Below are positions 18,786-26,900 of a DNA stretch of 64,000 nucleotides, one piece after another (position 1 is the first letter of the stretch; each line of letters begins with the position of its first letter). The notes under the pieces were generated by a model that was not told the DNA's origin, ran no database searches, and saw only the letters and a list, made by a program, of their open reading frames with translations. The position numbers were made by a program, and so were the translations under genes. This DNA comes from JAJRRH01 sp047638815 (lineage in GTDB: Bacteria > Bacteroidota > Bacteroidia > Flavobacteriales_D > JABDKJ01), in assembly GCA_047638815.1 (NCBI GenBank), contig JBLIMR010000001.1, positions 248,001 to 312,000 of the forward strand, given 5' to 3'.

Positions 18786-19321
18786 CAGTTATTAATATTT
18801 ACGTTTAGGCTAAAAAATGAACTTGACTCATCTATTGATGCAAATCCATATTCAAGTTTAGATTTGGATTTTCTTGCAATGTCAATTATTCCAAGGCCAC
18901 CTCCTCCTTTTTCAGAGAATTGGCCATTGGCTAATTTTTGTTGGTATAGTATTTTGAGCTCCTGAGTAGATAAGTCACTTATTTCTTCCAATCGAGCTTT
19001 TAATTTTTCAATATTGGAATTCTGGATGTTGTTTCCTGTAAATACTGAATATCCATCTTTGTTTTTGGCAATAAGTACCATGATTGATGGATCCAAATTT
19101 GCCTCTGCCTCTTTGTTGTGATGATAGAGGTTCTGAAGGCATTCAATAAGAACATTAATTACCTTCTTTTTAATTTTCAATTCTGCATTAAAAGAGACTA
19201 TTTTATTTTCAACAACCTCAACGATGGCTGTTATTAAATCGTTAGATAGATCTCCCTTAAATGAGAGCATGATCTTCTCACTTTCCAACATGTTATAGTA
19301 ATCATGTATGTCAATCTTCAT
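18785..19321 (-). CDS. siaB: SiaB-family protein kinase (DUF6272)
   Basis: A 178-residue GHKL-type ATP-binding protein related to SiaB and anti-sigma-factor kinases. The N-box is ECLQNLYHHN (about residues 60-69), with Glu60 and Asn64 in the catalytic and Mg-binding places. The glycine loop is EKGGGGLGIIDIARKS (about 137-152). Its likely substrate is the adjacent SiaC-like protein, whose gene starts within its stop codon (TGATG). The kinase is read first in the transcript. A -7 box lies 28 bases upstream. Confidence 0.8.
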   Translation of the reverse strand: MKIDIHDYYNMLESEKIMLSFKGDLSNDLITAIVEVVENKIVSFNAELKIKKKVINVLIECLQNLYHHNKEAEANLDPSIMVLIAKNKDGYSVFTGNNIQNSNIEKLKARLEEISDLSTQELKILYQQKLANGQFSEKGGGGLGIIDIARKSKSKLEYGFASIDESSSFFSLNVNINN

Positions 19322-19348
19322 AAATACAGGTTATTCTATTTATTATAT

Positions 19349-19356
19349 CAAATATA
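19349..19356 (-). promoter_or_regulatory. -7 box (TATATTTG) of siaB-siaC
   Basis: The reverse strand reads TATATTTG, an exact TAnnTTTG match 27 bases upstream of the siaB start. A TTG (CAA at 19373-19375) lies 16 bases further upstream, shorter than the usual 19-21. Confidence 0.5.
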
Positions 19357-19421
19357 GTTGATACATAATCATCAAGGCCAGACTGAATTTAAGATTTAAG
19401 CATCAGCCTGTTGATACAAAA

Positions 19422-19450
19422 AATGGGAGTAACGTATCGTTACTCCCATT
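19422..19450 (-). terminator. Terminator of the Cys/Lys-rich protein gene
   Basis: A perfect 13-bp stem (AATGGGAGTAACG and its complement) with a three-base loop. It is followed on the reverse strand by a T tract. Confidence 0.85.
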
Positions 19451-19481
19451 AAATATCGTGATAGCCATAAGCTATGACTAA

Positions 19482-19772
19482 TTATTTTTTATCTTCTGCT
19501 TTCTTTTTTGCACAACATCCAGATTTAGCTCCTTTTGAACATTTTGCTTTAGCGTCAGTAGCTTTAGCGTCACCTTCTTTGGCATCATCGGTCACACAAC
19601 AAGTTTTTCCATCAGCTTCGGCTTTAACGCAGCATTCTTTTTTCTTGTCTTTTTTCTTGTCTTTTCCTTTTTCTGTTAGCTCAGTAGTATCATTGTTGAT
19701 AATGTTAATACTCGCAATACTCGCAGATGCAACAAATGCAACAAGGGCTAGGGAAAGAAATAATTTTTTCAT
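19482..19772 (-). CDS. Small exported Cys/Lys-rich protein
   Basis: A 96-residue protein of unknown function with a signal peptide (MKKLFLSLALVAFVASASIA). The mature part is dominated by lysine, alanine and aspartate and holds seven cysteines: three adjacent pairs (KECCVK, KTCCVT, SGCCAK) and one single (AKCSK). No folded-domain pattern is visible. Paired cysteines in a flexible, charged chain would suit metal binding, but this is inference. It is a single-gene unit with its own strong terminator. A 105-codon ORF on the opposite strand over the same bases is treated as a shadow, because the reverse frame alone has a proper signal peptide, terminator and stop. Confidence 0.65.
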   Translation of the reverse strand: MKKLFLSLALVAFVASASIASINIINNDTTELTEKGKDKKKDKKKECCVKAEADGKTCCVTDDAKEGDAKATDAKAKCSKGAKSGCCAKKKAEDKK

Positions 19773-19843
19773 GATCTTTTTATTTATGTAATTGTAAAAC
19801 GTATATAATTCTTAAAGATACGTAAAAAAGGTAAAAATGTTGC

Positions 19844-20500
19844 CTAAAACTCAGCAATTATAGTTTGTGTACCAATAACCTTCTGATCTAAAGACACCTT
19901 AATCTTCGCATCCAACGGTATGTATACATCAATTCTCGAGCCAAACTTTATAAATCCAAACTCATTTGCTTGATTTGCACTGTTTTCTTTTTTGGCATAG
20001 CATACTATTCTTCTAGCAACGGCACCTGCAACTTGTCTGAAAACGATTCTTTTTCCGTTATCATGCTGCATCGCTACAGTAGTACGCTCATTATCAGTAG
20101 AAGACTTCGGATGCCAAGCCACCAAGAACTTACCTGGGTGATAGGCATCGTAAATTACCTTGCCAGAGATAGGGTACCAATTTATGTGAACATTGAGTGG
20201 AGACATGAATATTGAAATCTGAGTGCACTTTTCCTTTAAAAACTCAGGCTCATACACTTCTTCGATGACCACGACCTTGCCATCTGCGGGAGAAATTATT
20301 GCATTGGGGAGAGCAATTATAGCTCTTGAAGGGACTCTAAAGAACTGAAAAAACAGTATAAGAACCACTAAAGAAGCTAATATAGTGATGTAAAACACCC
20401 AAGACGGCATGTAAATAAATGAAACAGTAACAAGTACAATACATATGATAGTAGTACTGATTAATATAAAATTACCCTCTTTGTGAAATCCTTTAATCAT
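19844..20500 (-). CDS. psd: Phosphatidylserine decarboxylase proenzyme (short type)
   Basis: The enzyme makes phosphatidylethanolamine from phosphatidylserine at the inner membrane, with a pyruvoyl cofactor made by self-cleavage. The 218-residue length fits the short, archaetidylserine-decarboxylase-like form. Two membrane helices lie at residues 13-52. Family motifs are NAIISPADGKVVVI (about 66-79) and SPLNVHINWYP (about 100-110). The cleavage site is GFIKFGSRID, with Ser188 becoming the pyruvoyl group. It follows cdsA by nine bases, consistent with successive steps of phospholipid synthesis in one operon. Confidence 0.92.
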   Translation of the reverse strand: MIKGFHKEGNFILISTTIICIVLVTVSFIYMPSWVFYITILASLVVLILFFQFFRVPSRAIIALPNAIISPADGKVVVIEEVYEPEFLKEKCTQISIFMSPLNVHINWYPISGKVIYDAYHPGKFLVAWHPKSSTDNERTTVAMQHDNGKRIVFRQVAGAVARRIVCYAKKENSANQANEFGFIKFGSRIDVYIPLDAKIKVSLDQKVIGTQTIIAEF

Positions 20501-20509
20501 CTATTGTTT

Positions 20510-21295
20510 TTAAATAAAGCGCAAAAATATATAAATCACCGGAATAGTTAACAGAACAGCGTCAAATCGATCAAGAATGCCACCATGACCTGGAATAATA
20601 TTACCAGAATCTTTTGTTCCATAGTTTCTTTTTAACATGGATTCGACAAGATCACCAAGATTTGCAAAGATAAATACCAATAAAGCCATTACTATAAGTT
20701 CAATAAATGGAGCTATCAAAAGATATTTGGCTAGAATGAGTGAGACACATACTGCTGCAATACCACCGCCAATAAGTCCTTCGATTGTTTTATTTGGTGA
20801 AATGCGTAAGAATAGTTTGTTTTTACCCAAGGCCCTGCCACTTAAATATGCACCTGTATCATTTGACCAGATCAGAATAAACATACTTAAAACATACCCC
20901 GCATTTCTACTCACATCAAGATCAAAATGACCTAGTAAGGAAAGTGGAAGAACAATATAGGCAAGTCCGACAATTCGAAGTGCTGCGAATTGGAAATGTC
21001 CCTCTTTGTCAAATAGCTCCAATATAAATAAGATTAGACAAATGCAAAGGAAAATAGATGTAACAGGTAATTCAGTGCTTAGCCAATCACAATTAGCGAT
21101 GTACAATATCACACCCAGACCTGTATTTATTATTTTATTTTTTCTAAGCCCCACAACAGTGTAAAACTCATAAAGACCTAGTGTGGAAATGATAAGAAAT
21201 AGTATTTTAAGACTAAGTGCGTTGTAAAGAATGCCAAGAACAAGGATCGCTACGAAAATAGCTCCACTTATGGCACGTAATAAAATGTTACTCAT
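20510..21295 (-). CDS. cdsA: Phosphatidate cytidylyltransferase
   Basis: This membrane enzyme makes CDP-diacylglycerol from phosphatidic acid and CTP, the precursor for all main phospholipids. The 261-residue protein has about eight membrane helices. The signature is WSNDTGAYLSGRALGKNK (about residues 142-160) followed by SPNKTIEGLIGG. The C-terminal motif is GDLVESMLKRNYGTKDSG and PGHGGILDRFDAVL, with the Mg-binding aspartates. It is upstream of psd and downstream of ftsH, separated from ftsH by a hairpin. Confidence 0.95.
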   Translation of the reverse strand: MSNILLRAISGAIFVAILVLGILYNALSLKILFLIISTLGLYEFYTVVGLRKNKIINTGLGVILYIANCDWLSTELPVTSIFLCICLILFILELFDKEGHFQFAALRIVGLAYIVLPLSLLGHFDLDVSRNAGYVLSMFILIWSNDTGAYLSGRALGKNKLFLRISPNKTIEGLIGGGIAAVCVSLILAKYLLIAPFIELIVMALLVFIFANLGDLVESMLKRNYGTKDSGNIIPGHGGILDRFDAVLLTIPVIYIFLRFI

Positions 21296-21416
21296 TGCGG
21301 AATTCCAAAAAATCTACGTTTAACAAGGTCTACCATTAAAATATGGGAGACAACAAATACTCTGGCAAGATACGTTGAATACAGGGCATGAGAGAAAAAA
21401 ATAGATGATTTTAAAA

Positions 21417-21445
21417 AAAGGCCATTCTTCATAAGAATGGCCTTT
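21417..21445 (-). terminator. Hairpin between ftsH and cdsA
   Basis: A perfect 13-bp stem (AAAGGCCATTCTT and its complement) with a three-base loop, followed on the reverse strand by a T tract. It should reduce or stop read-through from ftsH into cdsA. Confidence 0.8.
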
Positions 21446-21485
21446 ATAAGCTTTTTAATTTTCTATGTTTAAGATTTGCTATGGT

Positions 21486-23513
21486 TTATCCAGCGACATT
21501 CGTGTTTTTGTCACTCTGTTTTTCAGAAGCATCTTTATCTTCAACTACAGGTTTCTTTTTATCAACTTTCTTGTTATTGGCAATATCCAGAACAATTGCG
21601 TCCGTATTATTTTCCAATTTGAGACCAAAAATATGCTCCAAATCTTCTTTGAATATAACTTCTTTCTCAACAAGTTTGTGAGCCAAAGCGGTAAGTTTAT
21701 CCTTATTCTCAGATAATATTTTTTTAGCCCTATCATAAGCACCTTCAATCAACTCTCTAACTCTCTGGTCAATTAGTTCAGCGGTCTTGTCACTGTATGG
21801 CTTAGTGAATGTGTAGTCTGACTGACCAGATGAGTCATAGTAACTTATGTTACCGATTGTATCATCCATGCCATATACAGTAACCATGGCATGTGCTTGT
21901 TTTGTAACTTTTTCAAGATCACTTAATGCACCTGTAGATATTTTTCCGAACATGATTTCTTCAGCGGCTCTTCCTCCCATTGTTGCGGCCATTTCATCCA
22001 GCATTTGTTCCGTTGTGGTAATCTGTCTTTCCTCAGGTAAATACCATGCGGCACCCAATGACTGACCTCTCGGGACAATGGTTACTTTTACAAGCGGAGA
22101 AGCATGTTCAACCAACCAACTTACCGTGGCATGACCAGCTTCATGAAATGCTATCACCTCTTTTTCTTTCGGAGTGATGATTTTATTTTTCTTTTCTAGC
22201 CCACCAATAATTCTGTCAACGGCACTCAGGAAATCATCTTTAGTGATTTGTTCTTTTTTATTTCTTGCTGCGATCAAAGCGGCTTCATTACAAATATTCG
22301 CAATATCTGCCCCAGAGAATCCCGGTGTTTGACGGGCCAAGAAATTCACATCAATACTTTCGTCTACAACCAATGGTTTGAGATGAACTTTGAAGATGGC
22401 TTTTCTTTCATTAATATCTGGCATATCAACATGAATTTGTCGATCAAAACGACCAGCTCTCATTAATGCACGATCCAAAATATCTGCCCTATTTGTAGCT
22501 GCTAAAATAATGACACCATTGTTGGTCTCGAATCCATCCATTTCAGTCAATAGCTGATTCAATGTATTTTCTCTTTCATCATTAGAACCGACATTGGCAT
22601 TTTTACCTCTCGCTCGACCAATAGCGTCTATCTCATCTATAAAGATGATAGCAGGCGCCTTTTCCTTAGCTTGTTTGAATAAATCTCGAACTCTTGAAGC
22701 TCCTACTCCTACAAACATCTCCACGAAATCTGATCCTGAAAGTGAGAAGAAAGGTACTTTAGCTTCACCGGCAACTGCTTTCGCCAGTAACGTTTTACCT
22801 GTTCCCGGAGGGCCCACAAGTAATGCGCCTTTTGGAATTTTTGCTCCCAGTTTTGTATATTTATCTGGCGATTTTAAGAAATCTACAATTTCTTTAATTT
22901 CTTCCTTGGCACCTTCTAATCCTGCTACATCCTGAAATGTGACGTTGGTACTTTTTTCTTTGTCGAATACCTTTGCTCTTGATTTCCCGATACTAAAAAT
23001 TTGACTTCCAGCGCCACCTCCGCCACCACTCAATTTTCTCATAACAAAAATCCATACAGCCATCATGATTCCAAGGAATATGACCCACTGTAATAATTCT
23101 TTGCCCCAGTCACTTCTATGAATGACTTTGGAATCAAAATCCTTAATTTGCTTCCATTCCTCTATGTCAGCAGCAAATTGATCCTCAGAAAGATAAGAGT
23201 AGTTAAAATGTGGTCCGTTGGCACTTCCAGCACCAATAACCGGTTTTTTAATCATATCCTTGTATTCTACCTTACTGACTGCTGATTGCGTGAGCGTTAT
23301 TTCAGCCATTTTCATGTTGTCTACTATTGTAATCTCCTTAACGTCACCGCGTTCGACCATTTCAGCAATTTGACTTTTCTGAATGGTTGTGGCAGTTGAG
23401 CCATCGGAGAAGAATGTCAGCATCAATAAAATGCCTATTATGACAGCAAAAATCCAGTAAAATTGTCCTGGGTTGCTTTTTGCCGCTCCTTTCTTGTTAT
23501 TTTCTTCACTCAT
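21486..23513 (-). CDS. ftsH: ATP-dependent zinc metalloprotease FtsH
   Basis: FtsH is the membrane-anchored AAA+ protease for membrane-protein quality control. The 675-residue protein has membrane helices at about 18-36 and 137-157 around a periplasmic domain. It carries Walker A GPPGTGKT (about 232), Walker B IIFIDEID (about 291), the SRH region, and the zinc motif HEAGH (about 456-460). The tail is lysine- and acid-rich, variable in the family. It follows rsfS (91-base gap). Confidence 0.97.
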   Translation of the reverse strand: MSEENNKKGAAKSNPGQFYWIFAVIIGILLMLTFFSDGSTATTIQKSQIAEMVERGDVKEITIVDNMKMAEITLTQSAVSKVEYKDMIKKPVIGAGSANGPHFNYSYLSEDQFAADIEEWKQIKDFDSKVIHRSDWGKELLQWVIFLGIMMAVWIFVMRKLSGGGGGAGSQIFSIGKSRAKVFDKEKSTNVTFQDVAGLEGAKEEIKEIVDFLKSPDKYTKLGAKIPKGALLVGPPGTGKTLLAKAVAGEAKVPFFSLSGSDFVEMFVGVGASRVRDLFKQAKEKAPAIIFIDEIDAIGRARGKNANVGSNDERENTLNQLLTEMDGFETNNGVIILAATNRADILDRALMRAGRFDRQIHVDMPDINERKAIFKVHLKPLVVDESIDVNFLARQTPGFSGADIANICNEAALIAARNKKEQITKDDFLSAVDRIIGGLEKKNKIITPKEKEVIAFHEAGHATVSWLVEHASPLVKVTIVPRGQSLGAAWYLPEERQITTTEQMLDEMAATMGGRAAEEIMFGKISTGALSDLEKVTKQAHAMVTVYGMDDTIGNISYYDSSGQSDYTFTKPYSDKTAELIDQRVRELIEGAYDRAKKILSENKDKLTALAHKLVEKEVIFKEDLEHIFGLKLENNTDAIVLDIANNKKVDKKKPVVEDKDASEKQSDKNTNVAG

Positions 23514-23604
23514 GGTTTCCCTTGTATGTATTTAGCTTTTCTCTTGTACGGGATAAAAGCCTTTTTGTTATAGTTTTTCAGTCTTTGGTCGAAATTTCTA
23601 CTGA

Positions 23605-23988
23605 TTATTTAATAGCTATTTCTTCATGTGTAATAATATTGGCATCACTCCATAAATCTTCAAGGTTATATACACTGCGTGTTTCCTTTAAGAATATATG
23701 AACGATAATGTCAAAGTAATCGAGTATTACCCATTCGCAATTTTCATAACCAGAAGTTTTCCAGGCTTTTTGATTCAGTTTTTTACGAGTGAATTCTTGA
23801 ACTTTGTCACCAATAGCATCTACTTGAGTGGTGGATCCACCATGACAGATAATAAAAGTATCGCAAATAGAAACATCCAACTTGGTAAGATCCAACTCAA
23901 GAATCTCCTGTCCTTTGACTTCCTGAATTCCCTCTATGATGGTTTTAACCAACTTATCTTTTTCTTTTTTGTCTTTACTTCCTTTCAT
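23605..23988 (-). CDS. rsfS: Ribosomal silencing factor RsfS (YbeB/Iojap)
   Basis: RsfS binds ribosomal protein L14 and blocks joining of the subunits when nutrients are scarce. The 127-residue sequence has the family's order: ILELDLTKLDVSICDTFIICHG with the conserved CDTFII, then WKTSGYENCEWVILDYFDIIVHIF and the closing YNLEDLWSDA. It is the first gene of a cluster with ftsH, a common arrangement in Bacteroidota. It is divergent from birA, sharing a 65-base spacer with a -7 box for each. Confidence 0.95.
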   Translation of the reverse strand: MKGSKDKKEKDKLVKTIIEGIQEVKGQEILELDLTKLDVSICDTFIICHGGSTTQVDAIGDKVQEFTRKKLNQKAWKTSGYENCEWVILDYFDIIVHIFLKETRSVYNLEDLWSDANIITHEEIAIK

Positions 23989-24005
23989 TTATTGGTATTG
24001 TCTTA

Positions 24006-24013
24006 CAAATTTA
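24006..24013 (-). promoter_or_regulatory. -7 box (TAAATTTG) of rsfS
   Basis: An exact TAnnTTTG on the reverse strand, 17 bases upstream of the rsfS start. A -33 TTG is not evident. Confidence 0.45.
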
Positions 24014-24038
24014 ACCTAAACATTTATATTAATAACGC

Positions 24039-24046
24039 TATTTTTG
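24039..24046 (+). promoter_or_regulatory. -7 box (TATTTTTG) of birA
   Basis: An exact TAnnTTTG match ending seven bases before the birA ATG, which predicts a leader of only a few bases. Confidence 0.45.
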
Positions 24047-24053
24047 GCATATT

Positions 24054-24800
24054 ATGAATACTCTATTTGTCGGTCAAAATCGAATATTTTTCGATCATAT
24101 AGACTCTACGAACAAATATCTCGCCAATCATGAGAAACTGACAGACTTTCCTGAAGGCACTGCAGTGATAGCAGATTACCAAAGTGCGGGTAAAGGTCAA
24201 AGAGATCGTGTCTGGCATAGTAATGCTGGGGCAAACGTAACTTTGAGTGTTCTTTTAAGACCGAAATTCTTGAAAGCACAAGATTATTTCATTCTGAATA
24301 AAGGAGTCACATTGGCAGTATTAAATACCATTGAACATTTTGTCAAAGATCCTGTGAGTATAAAATGGCCTAATGATACGCTAGTCAATAATAAGAAAAT
24401 TGCTGGACTTCTTGTAGAATTAAATTGGCGAGCACATCATTGTCAAAATGCTATAATCGGTCTTGGATTAAATGTAAATCAAACCAATTTCAATAAACTA
24501 CCGAATGCAACTTCGCTAAAATTATTGATGGGAGAATTAAAAGTTGAAGAGGTATATGAGATTTTTTTCAAAAACCTTGAATTTCAATATCTTCAAATCC
24601 GAAAGATGCAATGGAATGGAATCATTCTAGCGTATAACGAACGATTATGGGGTAGAGGTGAGGAGATAAGTTTCACATATCAAAATGAAATTAAGCAAGC
24701 GACCTTGATTGGGGTCGGCAACGATGGACTATTGAAGTTGAGGGTGGACAATAAAGAGCAAGCCTTCGCAAATGGTGAAATAGAAATAGAATATTCTTAA
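24054..24800 (+). CDS. birA: Biotin--[acetyl-CoA-carboxylase] ligase
   Basis: The enzyme joins biotin to the carrier protein of biotin-dependent carboxylases. The 248-residue form has the catalytic and C-terminal domains but no N-terminal DNA-binding domain, so it is not a repressor. Signature: the biotinyl-AMP loop SAGKGQRDRVW (about residues 42-52; the usual GRGRRGR shape, altered) and SIKWPNDTLVNNKKIAGLL (about 102-120). The C-terminal SH3-like domain follows (LWGRGEEISFTYQ...). It ends convergently with the SRPBCC gene, overlapping by four bases. Confidence 0.93.
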   Translation: MNTLFVGQNRIFFDHIDSTNKYLANHEKLTDFPEGTAVIADYQSAGKGQRDRVWHSNAGANVTLSVLLRPKFLKAQDYFILNKGVTLAVLNTIEHFVKDPVSIKWPNDTLVNNKKIAGLLVELNWRAHHCQNAIIGLGLNVNQTNFNKLPNATSLKLLMGELKVEEVYEIFFKNLEFQYLQIRKMQWNGIILAYNERLWGRGEEISFTYQNEIKQATLIGVGNDGLLKLRVDNKEQAFANGEIEIEYS

Positions 24801-25207
24801 GCCTCTTCAAATTCTATCACCAGGCGATCTGCAATATGATCAAATAAATTTTTCAGTGGTTTTTGAACCATCATTTTCATGAATGGGTTTATATCCAAAT
24901 TTGAGACTTGGTGAGCGATGGTTTTACCATCAGAATCTTCTTGAATAAGAATTTCGAGTGTGAATGGAAAAGGGCTATCCTTAGACGCTAGAAGGATCCT
25001 GTTTGGTCTTTCATTTTCTACATGTTTAAGACCCATTGTAGCAATACCTTTAATTTCAAAAGAGCAGGAATCTTGATCAGATTTAAAATTATCAATTTTG
25101 CCTTCAGGTAAAAGTTTTTCAAAATTGCTGAGATCCATCGCAAAATCAAAAAGATTTGTATTGGTGGTCCCAACCGTAACTTTCTTGCTCTCAATTAATG
25201 TTGACAT
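24797..25207 (-). CDS. SRPBCC (START-like) domain protein
   Basis: A 136-residue cytoplasmic protein with the helix-grip (SRPBCC) pattern: an N-terminal strand and two short helices (TTNTNLFDFAMDLSNFEKLL), then six strands and a long C-terminal helix (PFMKMMVQKPLKNLFDHIAD). Such proteins bind hydrophobic ligands; none can be named here. The ATG at 25207 starts two bases after the pyrE stop, so the gene is the second of a pyrE unit. An ATG 39 bases further up would overlap pyrE. Confidence 0.75.
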   Translation of the reverse strand: MSTLIESKKVTVGTTNTNLFDFAMDLSNFEKLLPEGKIDNFKSDQDSCSFEIKGIATMGLKHVENERPNRILLASKDSPFPFTLEILIQEDSDGKTIAHQVSNLDINPFMKMMVQKPLKNLFDHIADRLVIEFEEA

Positions 25208-25209
25208 AA

Positions 25210-25854
25210 TTAGACTTTCTCCCAAAGTTTGGGGTTGCTTCTCCATTCATTTAGTAGCACCAATTCTTCATCATTGATATAATCAGCATGTAAAGCTCGA
25301 TCTAATAAAATAGAGTAGTCGCTTAATGTAATCAACGACACATTTTCGTTTTTAAAGGCTTCTTCCGATATGTCAAATCCATAAGTAAAAATTGCAACCA
25401 TGTGTGTAACCTTACAGTCTGCTTCTCTCAAAATCTTTACAGCATTTAAGCTTGATCCTCCTGTGGATATTAAATCCTCAATAACCAAAGCATTCTGACC
25501 AGGATTTACGACACCTTCGATCTGATTTTTCATTCCATGACCTTTACCAGCAGCACGGACATAGGCAAATGGTAAGCCAAGTTCCTCAGCAACCAAAGCA
25601 CCTATAGCGATGCCACCTGTTGCGACACCAACAATTACATTGGGCGTAGGTAATTCTTTCTCCACAAGTTTTGCAATTTCTTGCCTAACATATGTTCTTA
25701 TTTTCGGATAAGATAAGATAACTCTGTTGTCGCAATATATCGGAGATAATATTCCAGAGGCCCACTTAAAGGGATTTTTTGGTTGAAGTTTAATTGCTTT
25801 TATTTGCAATAAATAATCTGCGAGTATTCCAGCAGATTCATTGTTTAAGATCAT
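25210..25854 (-). CDS. pyrE: Orotate phosphoribosyltransferase
   Basis: This enzyme adds phosphoribosyl pyrophosphate to orotate in pyrimidine synthesis. The 214-residue protein has FKWASGILSPIYCDNR near the N-terminus (orotate and PRPP loops) and VIVGVATGGIAIGALVAEEL. The PRPP-binding motif is NALVIEDLISTGGSSLNAV (about residues 125-143). Length is normal. Its start codon is only eight bases from that of the divergent NUDIX gene. Confidence 0.95.
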   Translation of the reverse strand: MILNNESAGILADYLLQIKAIKLQPKNPFKWASGILSPIYCDNRVILSYPKIRTYVRQEIAKLVEKELPTPNVIVGVATGGIAIGALVAEELGLPFAYVRAAGKGHGMKNQIEGVVNPGQNALVIEDLISTGGSSLNAVKILREADCKVTHMVAIFTYGFDISEEAFKNENVSLITLSDYSILLDRALHADYINDEELVLLNEWRSNPKLWEKV

Positions 25855-25862
25855 AAGGTCAA

Positions 25863-26516
25863 ATGTATAAAGTTTTTATCGAGAACAAAGCAGTTTTATT
25901 TATTTCTGACTACAGTCAGTTGCCCAAAAATAAAGCCCTAGAAATATTCGAACCTAAGACCTATTCTTATCTGGAAATTAGGAGAAGACGGAGAAAGGTA
26001 ATAAAGGAGGTTACTCTAGTGGTGAAGGCTGATGACGAAAAGCTTGCTTGGCAAAGATTCAAGTTTGGGCTAAAAAAAGTAACTGCCGCTGGAGGTCTGG
26101 TTGAGAACATTAAGGGAGAATATCTTTTGATTTATAGAAACAGAAGGTGGGATTTACCTAAAGGCAAGCTCAAGAAAGGAGAGAAAAAAAAAAATGGTGC
26201 CATTCGTGAAATTGAGGAGGAATGTGGCGTTGGACTTTTAGAAATAAAAAAGAAGTTGGTCACTACTCATCATGTGGTTAATCAAAATAAGGAGTTAATT
26301 CTAAAAAAGGTGCATTGGTATCAGTTGTATTGTGGATATGTTGGTCCCCTTAAACCACAAATACAAGAAGGGATCACCAAAGTTGAATGGACAATTAAGA
26401 AAAAAGCGGCCAAGAGATTTCAAAATAGTTGGGGAACAATAAGGTCGGTTATGGAAGCAGCAAACCTAATGAAAACTAAAGAAGTTAAGATTAAACCTTC
26501 AACACCAAAGAGTTAG
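25863..26516 (+). CDS. NUDIX hydrolase
   Basis: A 217-residue NUDIX hydrolase for a nucleoside diphosphate-linked substrate that is not identifiable. The complete box GKLKKGEKKKNGAIREIEEECGV (G-x5-E-x7-REUXEEXGU) lies at about residues 104-127, just after GKWDLPKG-like RRWDLPKGK. There is an extra N-terminal region of about 75 residues with a positively charged segment (RRRRRK), common in proteins of this type in the phylum but of unknown use. It is convergent with, and overlaps by 26 bases, the RDD gene. Confidence 0.88.
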   Translation: MYKVFIENKAVLFISDYSQLPKNKALEIFEPKTYSYLEIRRRRRKVIKEVTLVVKADDEKLAWQRFKFGLKKVTAAGGLVENIKGEYLLIYRNRRWDLPKGKLKKGEKKKNGAIREIEEECGVGLLEIKKKLVTTHHVVNQNKELILKKVHWYQLYCGYVGPLKPQIQEGITKVEWTIKKKAAKRFQNSWGTIRSVMEAANLMKTKEVKIKPSTPKS

Positions 26517-26898
26517 ATATAATATCATGAAGCGCTTGACGTCTAGGGTGGAAGACGGCAATAATATATCCTAAAAATAAAAATAATGAGGATAGAATTT
26601 TACCAAAGAATCTAATGCTTGCTTTAGTGAAATTAAGTTGATAACCATCCATATCGGTGACAACAATACTCATCACCATTTTCCCAATAGTTCCCCTTCT
26701 TTCAGAACTTTCCATTAAGGCGTAATACAACCACATAATAACAAGGAAACCCAAACTTTCAACATAATCATCCATATCTAATCCAAATAGAAATAATGGA
26801 ATAAGGATTATAAGTTGATCTATCATGAAGGCAACAAATCTTCTAAAAAACCCAGCATATTCGGTTGTTTGTTTTATATATTGGTCATCAAGAGACAT
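26491..26898 (-). CDS. RDD-family membrane protein
   Basis: A 135-residue membrane protein of the RDD family. The first membrane helix contains GFFRRFVAFMIDQLIIL (the RDD-type start, residues 16-32). Three hydrophobic helices follow, and GTIGKMVMSIVVTDMDG is the conserved turn between helices. Function is not known. It begins two bases after the TlpA-like gene ends and is likely the last gene of that operon. Confidence 0.85.
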   Translation of the reverse strand: MSLDDQYIKQTTEYAGFFRRFVAFMIDQLIILIPLFLFGLDMDDYVESLGFLVIMWLYYALMESSERRGTIGKMVMSIVVTDMDGYQLNFTKASIRFFGKILSSLFLFLGYIIAVFHPRRQALHDIISNSLVLKV

Positions 26899-26900
26899 AA

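Noticed and set aside
19474..19791. 105-codon forward ORF over the Cys/Lys-rich gene
   Set aside because: It is the complement of a biased (Lys/Ala) coding sequence, which gives long open frames by chance; the reverse strand has the terminator and signal peptide.
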